From: Brevibacillus aydinogluensis
Lineage (GTDB): Bacteria > Bacillota > Bacilli > Brevibacillales > Brevibacillaceae
DNA: 64,000 bases
Direction: 5' to 3' (one strand)
NCBI RefSeq assembly: GCF_031954365.1
Contig: NZ_JAUSVZ010000007.1
The notes below the pieces were generated by a model. The model saw only the letters and a program-made list of their open reading frames with translations, was not told the DNA's origin and made no database searches. A program made the translations under genes and the position numbers. Positions 33,589 through 42,009 of the stretch are shown piece after piece. Within the stretch, counting starts at the first letter, position 1; each line of letters opens with the position of its first letter.

Positions 33589-35544
33589 ATGATGAATCCT
33601 GTCACTGGAAAACCGTATCTCAACGACGCTGTCATCGGCAACGCGTCAATGCTGGCCGCTCTGGGCCACAACGGAGAGCTGTACCGCCTCTGGTGGCCGC
33701 ATGTTGACTTCCCGCAGCACGTGGAGCGGATGCGCGCCGGCGTCTTTGTGGAGGAGGAAAGCGAGGAGACCGTTTGGACAGACGACCCGGCTGAGTGGCA
33801 ATGGGAGCAGGCTTACCTGCCGCGGACCAACGTGCTGCGCACGGCGGGGACGGCCCGCCGTCTGCCTCTGCGCTGGGAAACCGTCGATTTCGCCGTGCCT
33901 GGCGAGCCGCTGTTGGTTCGCTTGTACAAATGGACCAACACAGGCCGCAAACCGATCCGGCTCCGCTTTTTCTGCGCCGCTTCGCTCACCATCGGGGAAA
34001 ACCGCCTGTACAACTGCGTAACCTATGACCCCCGGATCGACGGCCTGGTGTACTTTCGTCATCAATACGCGTTTGCGCTGGCCAGTCCGCTTGGGTGCGC
34101 CCAGTACACCTGCGCCGACGCCTGGAAGCACGCGTCCCAAGGGTATTTGCCGGGCAACAAAGTGGCCATGGCGCCGGACGGAGCACTCGGCTGGACGTTG
34201 TCGCTGGAACCGGGGGAGACAGCCGCCATTCCTGTCTATCTCACAGCGGGAAGTCGGGTGGACGAGGCTGTAAACGCAATGTGCCGGGCATTTGCTGTCT
34301 CGGTTGAGCGGCATCTGGAGCAGACCGAGCAGTACTGGCACGACTTCCTGAACGCACAGCCCACTCTCCCTGCCGGCTGCGACGAGCGGATTCGCCGCGT
34401 CTACGAGCGTTCCCTGCTCGTCTTCCGGCTGATGGCCGACGAGCAGACAGGCTGCGTGATCGCCGCGCCGGAGTTTGACGAGACCTTTACCCGCTGCGGC
34501 GGCTACGCCTACTGCTGGGGGCGGGACGCAGCGTACATCACGACCGCCTTTGACCGGGCCGGTCTGAGCAATCTAACCCGGATGTTCTACCGCTGGACGC
34601 TGACAGCGCAGGACCCGGACGGCTCGTTTCAGCAGCGCCATTATCACGACGGACGGCTTGCCCCTTCCTGGGGACTGCAGATCGACGAGGGCGGTTCCAT
34701 CCTCTGGGGGATGCACCAGCACTATCTGGCGACACAGGATCGGGCTTTTCTCGAAGAGGTGTGGCCGGCCGTGGAAAAAGGGACGTCGTTTCTGCTCTCC
34801 TATCTGGACCGCGACACCGGACTGCCGCTGCCCAGCCGCGACCTGTGGGAGGAGCGCAATGCGGAGCACACGTATTCTGCCGCCGCCGTGCACGCCGGCA
34901 TAAGCGCCGCAGCGGCAATGGCTCGGGAACTGGGGAAAGCCGACCTGGCCGACCGCTGGGAACAATCCGCCAATGCCCTGAAAGAAGCCATTTTGACGCG
35001 GGCTTATGACGAACAGCGGGGAACGTTCTACCGCGCGCTCAAACTGCAGGTGGACCGCTCCACCTACCAGCGCGCCGTCGAGTCCGGCCTCTGTACATTC
35101 ACAGAGACGGACGAGAAGGGATACGTCACCTATTACGTCCAGCACGATCCGGTCTACGACATCAGTCTGCTCGGTCTCAGCGTGCCATTTGGCCTGCTGG
35201 ACGCAACCGATCCGCGCATGGCCCGCACCGCCGACGCAATTGAACGCACCTGCGCCGTCCCCGGCGTCGGCGGCATCCGCCGCTACGAGGACGACCGCTA
35301 CATCGGCGGCAATCCGTGGATTCTCACCACCCTGTGGCTCGCCCAGTTTCGGATCGCCCAGGGCCGGTTTGACGAGGCCAAACGCCATCTGGAGTGGGCC
35401 GCTGCCCATGCCAACCCGCTCGGTCTGCTGCCGGAGCAGGTCGACAGGCAGACCGGCGAACCCGCTTGGGTCGTGCCGCTCACCTGGTCTCACGCGATGT
35501 TTGTGCTGACCGTGCACCTGCTGATGGAGAACGGACAGTTGTAG
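33589..35544 (+). CDS. Long GH15-family enzyme (glucoamylase/glucodextranase-like), cytoplasmic
   Basis: The 651-residue protein has an N-terminal beta-sandwich domain (about residues 1-270, VIGNASMLAALGHNGELYRL) joined to an (alpha/alpha)6 GH15 domain. The catalytic-domain blocks are GGYAYCWGRDAAYI, LQIDEGGSILWGMHQHY, a DLWEERNAEHTYSAA region, and the acid/base-type LLPEQVDRQTGEPAWVVPLTWSHA. It should release glucose from malto- or isomaltooligosaccharides. There is no signal peptide, unlike secreted glucoamylases, so it acts in the cytoplasm. ATG 33589 has AAGGAG 7 nt upstream. It complements the short GH15 gene at 27834. Confidence 0.85.
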   Translation: MMNPVTGKPYLNDAVIGNASMLAALGHNGELYRLWWPHVDFPQHVERMRAGVFVEEESEETVWTDDPAEWQWEQAYLPRTNVLRTAGTARRLPLRWETVDFAVPGEPLLVRLYKWTNTGRKPIRLRFFCAASLTIGENRLYNCVTYDPRIDGLVYFRHQYAFALASPLGCAQYTCADAWKHASQGYLPGNKVAMAPDGALGWTLSLEPGETAAIPVYLTAGSRVDEAVNAMCRAFAVSVERHLEQTEQYWHDFLNAQPTLPAGCDERIRRVYERSLLVFRLMADEQTGCVIAAPEFDETFTRCGGYAYCWGRDAAYITTAFDRAGLSNLTRMFYRWTLTAQDPDGSFQQRHYHDGRLAPSWGLQIDEGGSILWGMHQHYLATQDRAFLEEVWPAVEKGTSFLLSYLDRDTGLPLPSRDLWEERNAEHTYSAAAVHAGISAAAAMARELGKADLADRWEQSANALKEAILTRAYDEQRGTFYRALKLQVDRSTYQRAVESGLCTFTETDEKGYVTYYVQHDPVYDISLLGLSVPFGLLDATDPRMARTADAIERTCAVPGVGGIRRYEDDRYIGGNPWILTTLWLAQFRIAQGRFDEAKRHLEWAAAHANPLGLLPEQVDRQTGEPAWVVPLTWSHAMFVLTVHLLMENGQL

Positions 35545-35561
35545 ATATTTTCACCATACAA

Positions 35562-35589
35562 AAAAACCACTGGGGTTCCAGTGGTTTTT
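35562..35589. terminator. Bidirectional terminator
   Basis: AAAAACCACTGG (35562-35573) pairs with CCAGTGGTTTTT (35578-35589) around a 4-nt loop, with T runs on both sides. It lies between the plus-strand GH15 stop and the stop of the minus-strand inositol-phosphatase-like gene. Confidence 0.9.
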
Positions 35590-35590
35590 G

Positions 35591-36439
35591 TCATGTCGCG
35601 CCTTTGTCCGCCATATCGTTTTCCGTGAGCGTAAGGTAATGCTGCAGTTCTTCGTAAAATGCGGGATTGCAAGCCATCACGCTGCTTTTCCGGTCGAACG
35701 GCAGCGGGCTGCCGGTCATCGTCGTCACACGTCCGCCCGCTTCCTCCACGATGATCCTGCCGGCTCCAAAATCCCACGCGTTGAGCGACAGGCTGACGTA
35801 ACCGTCCAGCCTTCCCGCGGCCACGTAGGCCATTTCCAGTGCCGCGCTGCCCAAGAGGCGCATCCCCCGCACCTTGCCGGCCAGTTTTTTCACGATCAGG
35901 TCGATGCCCATCTGCTCCGCCCGCTTGTTCCAGAAGACGCTCGTACACAGCAGCGCTTCCTCCAGCTTCACCTGCCGCTCCAGGCGCAGCGGCCTGTCGT
36001 TGAGGTAAGCGCCTTCTCCTTTTACCGCGTAAAACATCTCGTCGCGGGAAGGATCGTACACCACGCCGACCAGTCCTTCCCCCTTGTGGTAGACGGCAAT
36101 GGAGACGGAAAAATTGATCTGCTGATGGACAAAGTTGGTGGTGCCGTCAATCGGATCGATCACCCACAGCGTATCAAACTGGCGAGGATCGCCAGCAAAC
36201 GTGCTCTCTTCCCCGAGAATGCCGTGGTCGGGAAAATGGCGCAAAATCGTTTCGACCACGTGTTTTTCCACTTCCTTGTCCACGGCGGTGACCAGGTCGG
36301 AGGCGGACGTCTTGTATTCGACGGTAAACGGCTGCTTCATTCGCTCGAGGCTCAGCTGACCCGCGCCTCGGGCGCAGTGAAGGGCCAGCTCTTTCAACGC
36401 CGTCAGAGTTGATGCTTGCACACGTATCGCCACCCACAT
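35591..36439 (-). CDS. Inositol monophosphatase family protein
   Basis: The 282-residue enzyme has the family metal-binding motifs: GEES near residue 84, WVIDPIDGTTNFVH (D-x-D-G-T-T core) near residue 100, and WDFGAGRIIVEEAGG (W-D-x-A/G-A-G) near residue 220. These hydrolyse small sugar or inositol phosphates or 3'-phosphoadenosine phosphate with magnesium; the substrate is open. ATG 36439 is chosen because upstream frame codons lack a ribosome site, although the site here is also weak (AAAGGC). It forms a single-gene unit ending at the two-way terminator. Confidence 0.85.
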   Translation of the reverse strand: MWVAIRVQASTLTALKELALHCARGAGQLSLERMKQPFTVEYKTSASDLVTAVDKEVEKHVVETILRHFPDHGILGEESTFAGDPRQFDTLWVIDPIDGTTNFVHQQINFSVSIAVYHKGEGLVGVVYDPSRDEMFYAVKGEGAYLNDRPLRLERQVKLEEALLCTSVFWNKRAEQMGIDLIVKKLAGKVRGMRLLGSAALEMAYVAAGRLDGYVSLSLNAWDFGAGRIIVEEAGGRVTTMTGSPLPFDRKSSVMACNPAFYEELQHYLTLTENDMADKGAT

Positions 36440-36599
36440 CTTGACTTTGCCTTTAGTGTACCATACTTTGCCTGCGGATACACCGTTTCGTCTGTCCCGG
36501 TTGTCGATGCGCCTGTCTGCCGCCGGACAGCCGGAAAGCGGCGGGAGGCCCGTCAGACGGACCTCCCGATTTCTCTTGTATGCCAGCGGCCGCGCGAAG

Positions 36600-36812
36600 C
36601 TAACAGCAGCGCGATACTCCGCCTTTTTCATACCGTTCCCGCAGCGCGTACATGTAGTACTCCCGCTCCGTCATCGGGAACAAGCCCGGTTTGGCGTGGG
36701 TCGCGTACCAATGCTGCAGATAACGGTCGTAGTCCGGCATGCCAAAAATGGTCTTGATCGTCGAACGTACCTTGCGCAGCGATTGGCGAATCGCTCTCCA
36801 CTTGCGTCTCAT
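36600..36812 (-). CDS. ybdD: YbdD/YjiX-family small protein, CstA partner
   Basis: The 70-residue basic protein matches the YbdD/YjiX family (PF04328): FGMPDYDRYLQHWYATH, PMTEREYY and a terminal RCC motif. Enteric YbdD is encoded beside cstA and is implicated in pyruvate or carbon-starvation transport. Its ATG overlaps the cstA stop (ATGA), so it is translated directly after cstA. The C-terminal Cys-Cys is conserved in the family. Confidence 0.88.
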   Translation of the reverse strand: MRRKWRAIRQSLRKVRSTIKTIFGMPDYDRYLQHWYATHAKPGLFPMTEREYYMYALRERYEKGGVSRCC

Positions 36813-38902
36813 GCCACGTGATTTCCTTTCCCGTCGTAGTAATTGTCCCCTTTGGACTGGACGTACGGCGACTCGTACAGCGGATACTGCTTGCCGCGCA
36901 AGATGTTGATCCACAGGCGCAGGCCGTCCAGAATAATGCCGATGGTGATGGCCATGAAGATGGCGCAGACAACGGCGTCAATCTGGTCGTTGAAAATCAT
37001 TTTTTGCGCGGCTTCCACTGACTTGACGCCGCTTGGCAGGGTGCCGGCATCAAGCGCTTTCTGGAACGCTTCGGCATGAGCGAGGAAGCCGATTTTCGGA
37101 TCGCTGTGGAACAGCTTTTGCCAGCCGGCTGTCAGCGTCGCAGCTGTCAGCCAGGCCATCGGCACCAGCGTGACCCAGGAGTACTTGGCCTTGCCCATCT
37201 TGAAGATGAGCGTCGTCCCGACGACAAAGGCGATTGCGGCCAGCATCTGGTTGGCGATGCCGAACAGCGGCCACAGCGTATAGATGCCGCCCAGCGGGTC
37301 CATCACGCCCTGCAGCAGGAAGTACCCCCATCCGGCAGAAATCAGGGCCGAACCGATCAGGTTGCCGGGCAGCCAATCCACCTGCTTCATTTTCGGAAAC
37401 ACGTTGCCCAACAGATCCTGCACCATGAAGCGGCCGACGCGGGTGCCGGCGTCAATCGTGGTCAGAATGAAAACGGCTTCAAACAGGATTGCAAAGTGGT
37501 ACCAGAAGGCCATCAACGCCTTGCCGCCAAGGATGCCGGAGAAAATGGTCGCCATCCCGATCGCCAACGACGGCGCACCGCCCGTCCGGGACAAAATCGT
37601 GTTCTCTTGGATGTCGTTCGCCATCGCGGTAATCTGTTCCGGGGTAATGGTAAAGCCCCAACTGTTGATCACCTGGGCTGCTGCGGCGACGTCCACGCCG
37701 ATCACGGCAGCCGGCGAGTTGATGGCAAAGTACATGCCCGGCGTCAGCACGCAGGCGGCGATCATCGCCATAATGGCGACGGCCGATTCCATCAGCATCC
37801 CGCCGTAGCCGATCAGCGGCGCGTGCGATTCCTTGGCGATCATCTTCGGCGTCGTCCCCGATGACACCAGCGCGTGGAAACCGGAGACCGCACCGCAGGC
37901 AATGGTGATAAACAGGAACGGGAACAAATTGCCCGCAAACACGGGGCCTGTACCGTCGATAAACTTGGTCAGCGCCGGCATTTGCAGCGGCGGCAGTGTC
38001 AGCAGGATGCCGACCGCCAGCACGGCGATCGTGCCGATTTTCAAAAACGAGCTCAGGTAGTCGCGCGGCGCCAGCAGCAGCCAGACCGGCAGGACGGAGG
38101 CGATGAACCCGTAGATGATGATCATCCAGGCCAGCTGCGCCTTGCTAAATGTAAAGACCGGCCCCCAGGTGGGCGAAGCGGCCACCTCCTGCCCCCACCA
38201 CAGCGACAGGAACAAGAGCGCCAGACCGATCAACGAGCCTTCCAGCACTCGTCCCGGACGGATGTAGCGCATGTACAGGCCCATAAACAGGGCAATCGGC
38301 AGCGTCATGAAAATGGTAAACGTCGCCCACGGCGATTCCGCGAGAGCGTTTACAACGACCATTGCCAAAACAGCAATCAGGATGACCATGATCGCCAGGA
38401 TGCCCACCAGTGCCAGCGCCCCGCCGACGGGCCCGATCTCTTCTTTGGCGATCTGGCCGAGCGACTTGCCGTTGCGGCGCATCGACCCGAACAGGATGAC
38501 AAAGTCCTGAACGGCACCGCCCAGCACTACCCCGACGATAATCCAGATGGTCCCGGGCAGATAGCCCATCTGCGCGGCCAGCGTCGGTCCGACGAGCGGA
38601 CCAGCACCGGCAATCGCCGCAAAGTGGTGGCCAAACAGCACCCACTTGTTGGTCGGCACAAAGTCCTTGCCGTCGTTGTTCACTTCCGCCGGCGTGGCCC
38701 GGTTGTCGTCCAGGCCCATGATTTTTTTCGCGATGAAGCGGCTGTAGAACCGGTACGCGACGGCATACGTACAGAACGCGGCGGTCAGCAGCCAGAACGA
38801 GTTGACTTGTTCGCCCCGGGAGAGCGCCAAAAAGCCAAACCCGACCGCGCCCAACACGGCAATCCCGCCCCAGATCAGGACGGAGAGCAGCCATTTTTTC
38901 AT
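36809..38902 (-). CDS. cstA: Carbon starvation protein CstA (pyruvate/peptide transporter family)
   Basis: The 697-residue membrane protein has about 16-18 spans and the CstA-specific blocks VNSFWLLTAAFCTYAVAYRF, GLDDNRATPAEVNNDGKDFV, WVLFGHHFAAIAGAGPLVGP and DFVILFGSMRRNGKSLG. E. coli CstA and BtsT are pyruvate transporters, made on carbon limitation and under LytS/LytTR control. ATG 38902 has a GGAAGG-type site within 5 nt. It is followed by ybdD, and the putative LytTR repeats lie 108-135 nt upstream. Confidence 0.93.
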   Translation of the reverse strand: MKKWLLSVLIWGGIAVLGAVGFGFLALSRGEQVNSFWLLTAAFCTYAVAYRFYSRFIAKKIMGLDDNRATPAEVNNDGKDFVPTNKWVLFGHHFAAIAGAGPLVGPTLAAQMGYLPGTIWIIVGVVLGGAVQDFVILFGSMRRNGKSLGQIAKEEIGPVGGALALVGILAIMVILIAVLAMVVVNALAESPWATFTIFMTLPIALFMGLYMRYIRPGRVLEGSLIGLALLFLSLWWGQEVAASPTWGPVFTFSKAQLAWMIIIYGFIASVLPVWLLLAPRDYLSSFLKIGTIAVLAVGILLTLPPLQMPALTKFIDGTGPVFAGNLFPFLFITIACGAVSGFHALVSSGTTPKMIAKESHAPLIGYGGMLMESAVAIMAMIAACVLTPGMYFAINSPAAVIGVDVAAAAQVINSWGFTITPEQITAMANDIQENTILSRTGGAPSLAIGMATIFSGILGGKALMAFWYHFAILFEAVFILTTIDAGTRVGRFMVQDLLGNVFPKMKQVDWLPGNLIGSALISAGWGYFLLQGVMDPLGGIYTLWPLFGIANQMLAAIAFVVGTTLIFKMGKAKYSWVTLVPMAWLTAATLTAGWQKLFHSDPKIGFLAHAEAFQKALDAGTLPSGVKSVEAAQKMIFNDQIDAVVCAIFMAITIGIILDGLRLWINILRGKQYPLYESPYVQSKGDNYYDGKGNHVA

Positions 38903-39009
38903 CAGTCCTTCCCCCTTGCCTATCATGTAGATACATAAAACCTAACCATACCGTATCACGGAAGAGGGAGGACGCAGAACGAAAATTGTCTGAACAGTAC
39001 AAATAAAGA

Positions 39010-39037
39010 CATGAACGGCGATTATGGCGCATGAACG
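39010..39037 (-). promoter_or_regulatory. Direct repeat upstream of cstA, likely LytTR-regulator site
   Basis: On the minus strand CGTTCATG occurs twice (39037-39030 and 39017-39010) with a 12-nt spacer, giving a 20-bp period. Two half-sites two helical turns apart are the hallmark of LytTR-domain regulators such as BtsR and YpdB. The repeats sit in the gap between the LytTR regulator and cstA. The spacing differs by one or two bases from the enteric sites I recall. Confidence 0.6.
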
Positions 39038-39050
39038 AGACGTACTTCCA

Positions 39051-39833
39051 TCAGAACCCCAGCCGCTTTTTCAGTTCCTTCACCACGTTTCGGCTGACCG
39101 GCACTTCCGTCCGGCGCGCGTCCTGCATGACCAGGTGGACGGCTCCCTTGAACCAGGGCACCAGTTCTGCCGTCTTCGCCAGATTGACGATGTAGGCCCG
39201 GTGGGTGCGGAAAAACTGATGCGGGGACAGCCTGCTCTCCAATTCTTGCAGGGAGAACGAAGTGGCGTACTGGTCCGCTTCGGTGTAAATGGTGGCGTAC
39301 CGACTGTCCAGCGTGGCGTAGACGATGTCGTTCGGATCGATCAGCATGATCTTGCCGTTTTTCTCCACAGGGATGCGGCGCGGCTGCTGGTGGGCCAGAA
39401 CGGACTTCAGCAGGGTGTTCAACTGCTCCTCCAGCTGGGGAGCGTGGCTTTGAACCGCTTCGTTTTGTCGGCGCAGCCGGCGAACCCGGTTGATCGTCTT
39501 TTCCAGGCGGTGTTCACTAAATGGCTTGACGATGTAGTCCACCGCGTCCGTCTCGAAGGCGCGCACGGCGTGAATTTCGTACGCGCTGGCAAAGATGATG
39601 ATGGGCGGCTTTTGCATCGTCTCGTACAGCTCCTGGCCGACATCCACGCCGTCACGATCGTGCAGGTGGATATCCAGAAAGACGGCGTCCGGTTCCGCCC
39701 CGGTGATGGATTCAATCGCTTCCTCACCGCTCGCCGCTTCCCCGATCACCGTCACGTCCGGAAATTGTTCCAGCAGATAGCGCAGTTCGGCGCGGGCTGG
39801 TGCTTCGTCATCCACGATGAACGCTTTCAGCAT
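39051..39833 (-). CDS. LytTR-family response regulator
   Basis: The 260-residue protein has a receiver domain (FIVDDEAPARAEL, phospho-acceptor in VFLDIHLHDRDG, IIFASAYEIHAVRAF, DYIVKPF) and a LytTR DNA-binding domain (RRIPVEKNGKIMLIDPNDIV, FFRTHRAYIVNLAKT). It should be phosphorylated by the LytS-like kinase. It overlaps the kinase gene by 26 nt, so both are coupled, and is followed by cstA, suggesting a direct target. Confidence 0.92.
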   Translation of the reverse strand: MLKAFIVDDEAPARAELRYLLEQFPDVTVIGEAASGEEAIESITGAEPDAVFLDIHLHDRDGVDVGQELYETMQKPPIIIFASAYEIHAVRAFETDAVDYIVKPFSEHRLEKTINRVRRLRRQNEAVQSHAPQLEEQLNTLLKSVLAHQQPRRIPVEKNGKIMLIDPNDIVYATLDSRYATIYTEADQYATSFSLQELESRLSPHQFFRTHRAYIVNLAKTAELVPWFKGAVHLVMQDARRTEVPVSRNVVKELKKRLGF

Positions 39834-41529
39834 GCGCTTTCACTCCTATCGGCAGATGTATGACGCAGGTCGTTCCCTTCCCCTTTTCGCTCTCAATCAC
39901 GATGCCGTACGGCTCGCCGTAGATCGACTGCAGCCGGCTGCGGACGTTGGACAGCCCGATCCCGGAGAGGCGGCGCTTGCCGTCTGACGGCGGCGGCGGC
40001 TCGAACGGGTCGCCCTCAATCCCGACGCCGTTGTCCGCCACCGACAGCTCCAGCGTCTGCCGGTCCTGGAGGCGGGCAGCGATCCGCACGACGCCCCCTT
40101 CCCGTTTGGGCAGCAGCCCGTGCTTGACGGCGTTTTCCACCAACGGCTGCAGCACCAGACCGGGCACCAGATAGCGGTCCACACCCGGTTCGATGTCGTA
40201 CTCCACCCGCAGCTTTTCCCCGAAGCGGGCCCGCTCGATCGCCAGGTAGGCCTCGATGTGCTCCAACTCTTCCGCCAGCGTCACAAAGCCGCCGGAGTCG
40301 TGCAAGTTGCGGCGGAAGTACTCGCCCAAATGGATCAAAAGCTCCCGCGCCTGCTCCGGGCGAAAGCGGATAAACGACACGATCGTGTTGAGCGCGTTAA
40401 ACAAAAAGTGCGGGTTGATCTGCGCGTGCAGGGCCTTGATCTCCGCATCGGCCAAAAGGCGCGCCTGCTTCTCCAGATCGGCCAGCTCCAGTTGGGTGGA
40501 GATCAGGTTTCCCAGCCCCCGGACCAGTTCCAGGTCGACCGCCGACAGCTTGCGGGAGCGGTCCTGGTAAAGCTTCAGCACGCCGGCAATTTCCCCTTGC
40601 TTCCGCATCAGCGGCACGAGAATGGCACAGCGCAGCGAACAGTTGGGCTCGCGGCAGCCTATTTCCTCCTTGGTGCGGGCAATCTTCACCTCTTTGGTTG
40701 CCAGCACCTCGCGGGTCGCCTTGGTCGAAATCTCCTCGCCGACGACGTGATGCGACGAACTCGCACCGACGTGGGCCAGCACCTTTTTCGTATCGGTGAT
40801 CGCCACTGCCGCCACCCGGGTCGTGCGCAAAATTTCTTCCGCCACCTTTCTCGCCGACTCGTAGGTCAGGCCCTGCCGCAGGTAAGACAGCGTCTTGTCC
40901 GCCACCTGCAGCGTCCGCTGGGCCTGCAGGGCGCCGATCCGGTCTTCTTCCGTCTTGACCAGGTCGATGATGATGATCAGGATCGCGATGCCCAGCGCAT
41001 TGACCACCGACATCGGCACACTGATCGCCTTGATCAGTGCCAACGCAGCCTCGTACGGTCTGGCCAGCAGCAGAATGATGCCCATCTGCATCCATTCGGC
41101 GATGAACCCGACGGCCAGCGCCATCGTCCAGCGAATCTCCCGGGAGCGGCGGAACTGGTAGATAAGACCGGCCAGCAGCCCTTCGCTAATCGTGGAGATC
41201 GCGCAGGCGAGATCGGTAAAACCGCCGAGCGTGTAGCGGTGGATGCCGGCCACCAGACCGGTCAGCAGCCCCACCCAGGGCCCGGCCAATAGGCCCGCCA
41301 CCACCGTGCCGATCACGCGCGAGTTGGCAATCGCGTCCTGGTACCAGATGCCGTTGTAGGTTCCAAATATGGAGATGGCGGAAAAGATCAGCACCATCAC
41401 CGCTTTATCCTTAACAGTGGCCCGTTGGTTCAGCAAACTGCGAAACGCCTTGACGCGGGTAAACAGCAGCGTTGCCACCACCAGCACGGCGGTCCGCTCC
41501 GCCAGTGTCACCATCAGGGACAAGTTCAT
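39808..41529 (-). CDS. LytS/BtsS-type sensor histidine kinase
   Basis: The 573-residue kinase has five to six membrane spans of the 5TM-LYT type with the conserved pattern NSRVIGTVVAGLLAGPWVGLLTG, then a GAF-like domain (with a cysteine cluster CREPNCSLRC near residue 310), and a LytS kinase domain: HAQINPHFLFNALNTI, YLVPGLVLQPLVENAVKHG and GIGLSNVRSRL. BtsS and LytS of this class sense external pyruvate. ATG 41529 has AAGGAGGG upstream. It is the first gene of the kinase-regulator-cstA-ybdD block. Confidence 0.92.
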   Translation of the reverse strand: MNLSLMVTLAERTAVLVVATLLFTRVKAFRSLLNQRATVKDKAVMVLIFSAISIFGTYNGIWYQDAIANSRVIGTVVAGLLAGPWVGLLTGLVAGIHRYTLGGFTDLACAISTISEGLLAGLIYQFRRSREIRWTMALAVGFIAEWMQMGIILLLARPYEAALALIKAISVPMSVVNALGIAILIIIIDLVKTEEDRIGALQAQRTLQVADKTLSYLRQGLTYESARKVAEEILRTTRVAAVAITDTKKVLAHVGASSSHHVVGEEISTKATREVLATKEVKIARTKEEIGCREPNCSLRCAILVPLMRKQGEIAGVLKLYQDRSRKLSAVDLELVRGLGNLISTQLELADLEKQARLLADAEIKALHAQINPHFLFNALNTIVSFIRFRPEQARELLIHLGEYFRRNLHDSGGFVTLAEELEHIEAYLAIERARFGEKLRVEYDIEPGVDRYLVPGLVLQPLVENAVKHGLLPKREGGVVRIAARLQDRQTLELSVADNGVGIEGDPFEPPPPSDGKRRLSGIGLSNVRSRLQSIYGEPYGIVIESEKGKGTTCVIHLPIGVKAHAESVHRG

Positions 41530-41612
41530 CGGCGTCCCTCCTTTTTCGGTCAAACTGTTGCTTACATTATCGCCAGCGGCAGCCGCCCGGTCAATAGAAT
41601 CGTCACGCAAGA

Positions 41613-41967
41613 CTGAAAATATTGAAAGCCCCCAAACTGCTTTTTTTGTATTGAGGTTCCAAATGAACCGATCTTCCCAAAGGTTCCAGGCCGGAGGCCT
41701 TCACATTAATCTACCGAAGTTGGAGAAAAAGGATGTGGCATGGAGTGATGGGGCCAAGGCGAGCTCCTTTGACGACCTGCTCAGCGGAAAAACGAAAGAC
41801 GCGGGGAAAATCAGGGGGCACAAGTCTCACTTCTTCGAAATACCCAGATGTTTGCCCCCTGCCCGCGTCGCGTTTTGGAGCGGACGCGATCCGCTTCTTT
41901 GCTGGTCGTCAAGAGAGCGAGCGGGCACCATCATACATGTCGCCACGGTCTTTTTCTACAAACTGAA
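41613..41967. other. Unassigned structured interval, possibly a mobile-element remnant
   Basis: Between the LytS gene (41529) and hpd (42010) about 440 nt carry no recognisable gene. Visible structures are GGTTCCAAATGAACC (about 41655), GGCCGGAGGCC (about 41689), an AGGGGGCA/TGCCCCCT pair around a 35-nt loop (41813-41861), and a repeat of AAGCCCCC near both ends (41627 and 41967). A long plus-strand frame crosses it but overlaps lytS and has no ribosome site. It may be an insertion-sequence remnant, a miniature element or a structured RNA; I could not identify it. Confidence 0.35.
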
Positions 41968-41988
41968 GCCCCCGAAAGATTCGGGGGC
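41968..41988 (-). terminator. Hairpin downstream of hpd, likely its terminator
   Basis: GCCCCCGAA (41968-41976) pairs with TTCGGGGGC (41980-41988) around a 3-nt loop. It begins 21 nt after the hpd stop. The following minus-strand sequence is TTCAGTTTG, so the T tract is weak. Confidence 0.6.
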
Positions 41989-42009
41989 ATGGTATCAGGT
42001 TCATGCGGC

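Noticed and set aside
41930..41960. Short match (CCGTGGCGACATG, minus strand) to a group II intron block
   Set aside because: The surrounding blocks, order and spacing of a group II intron are missing, so it is probably chance.
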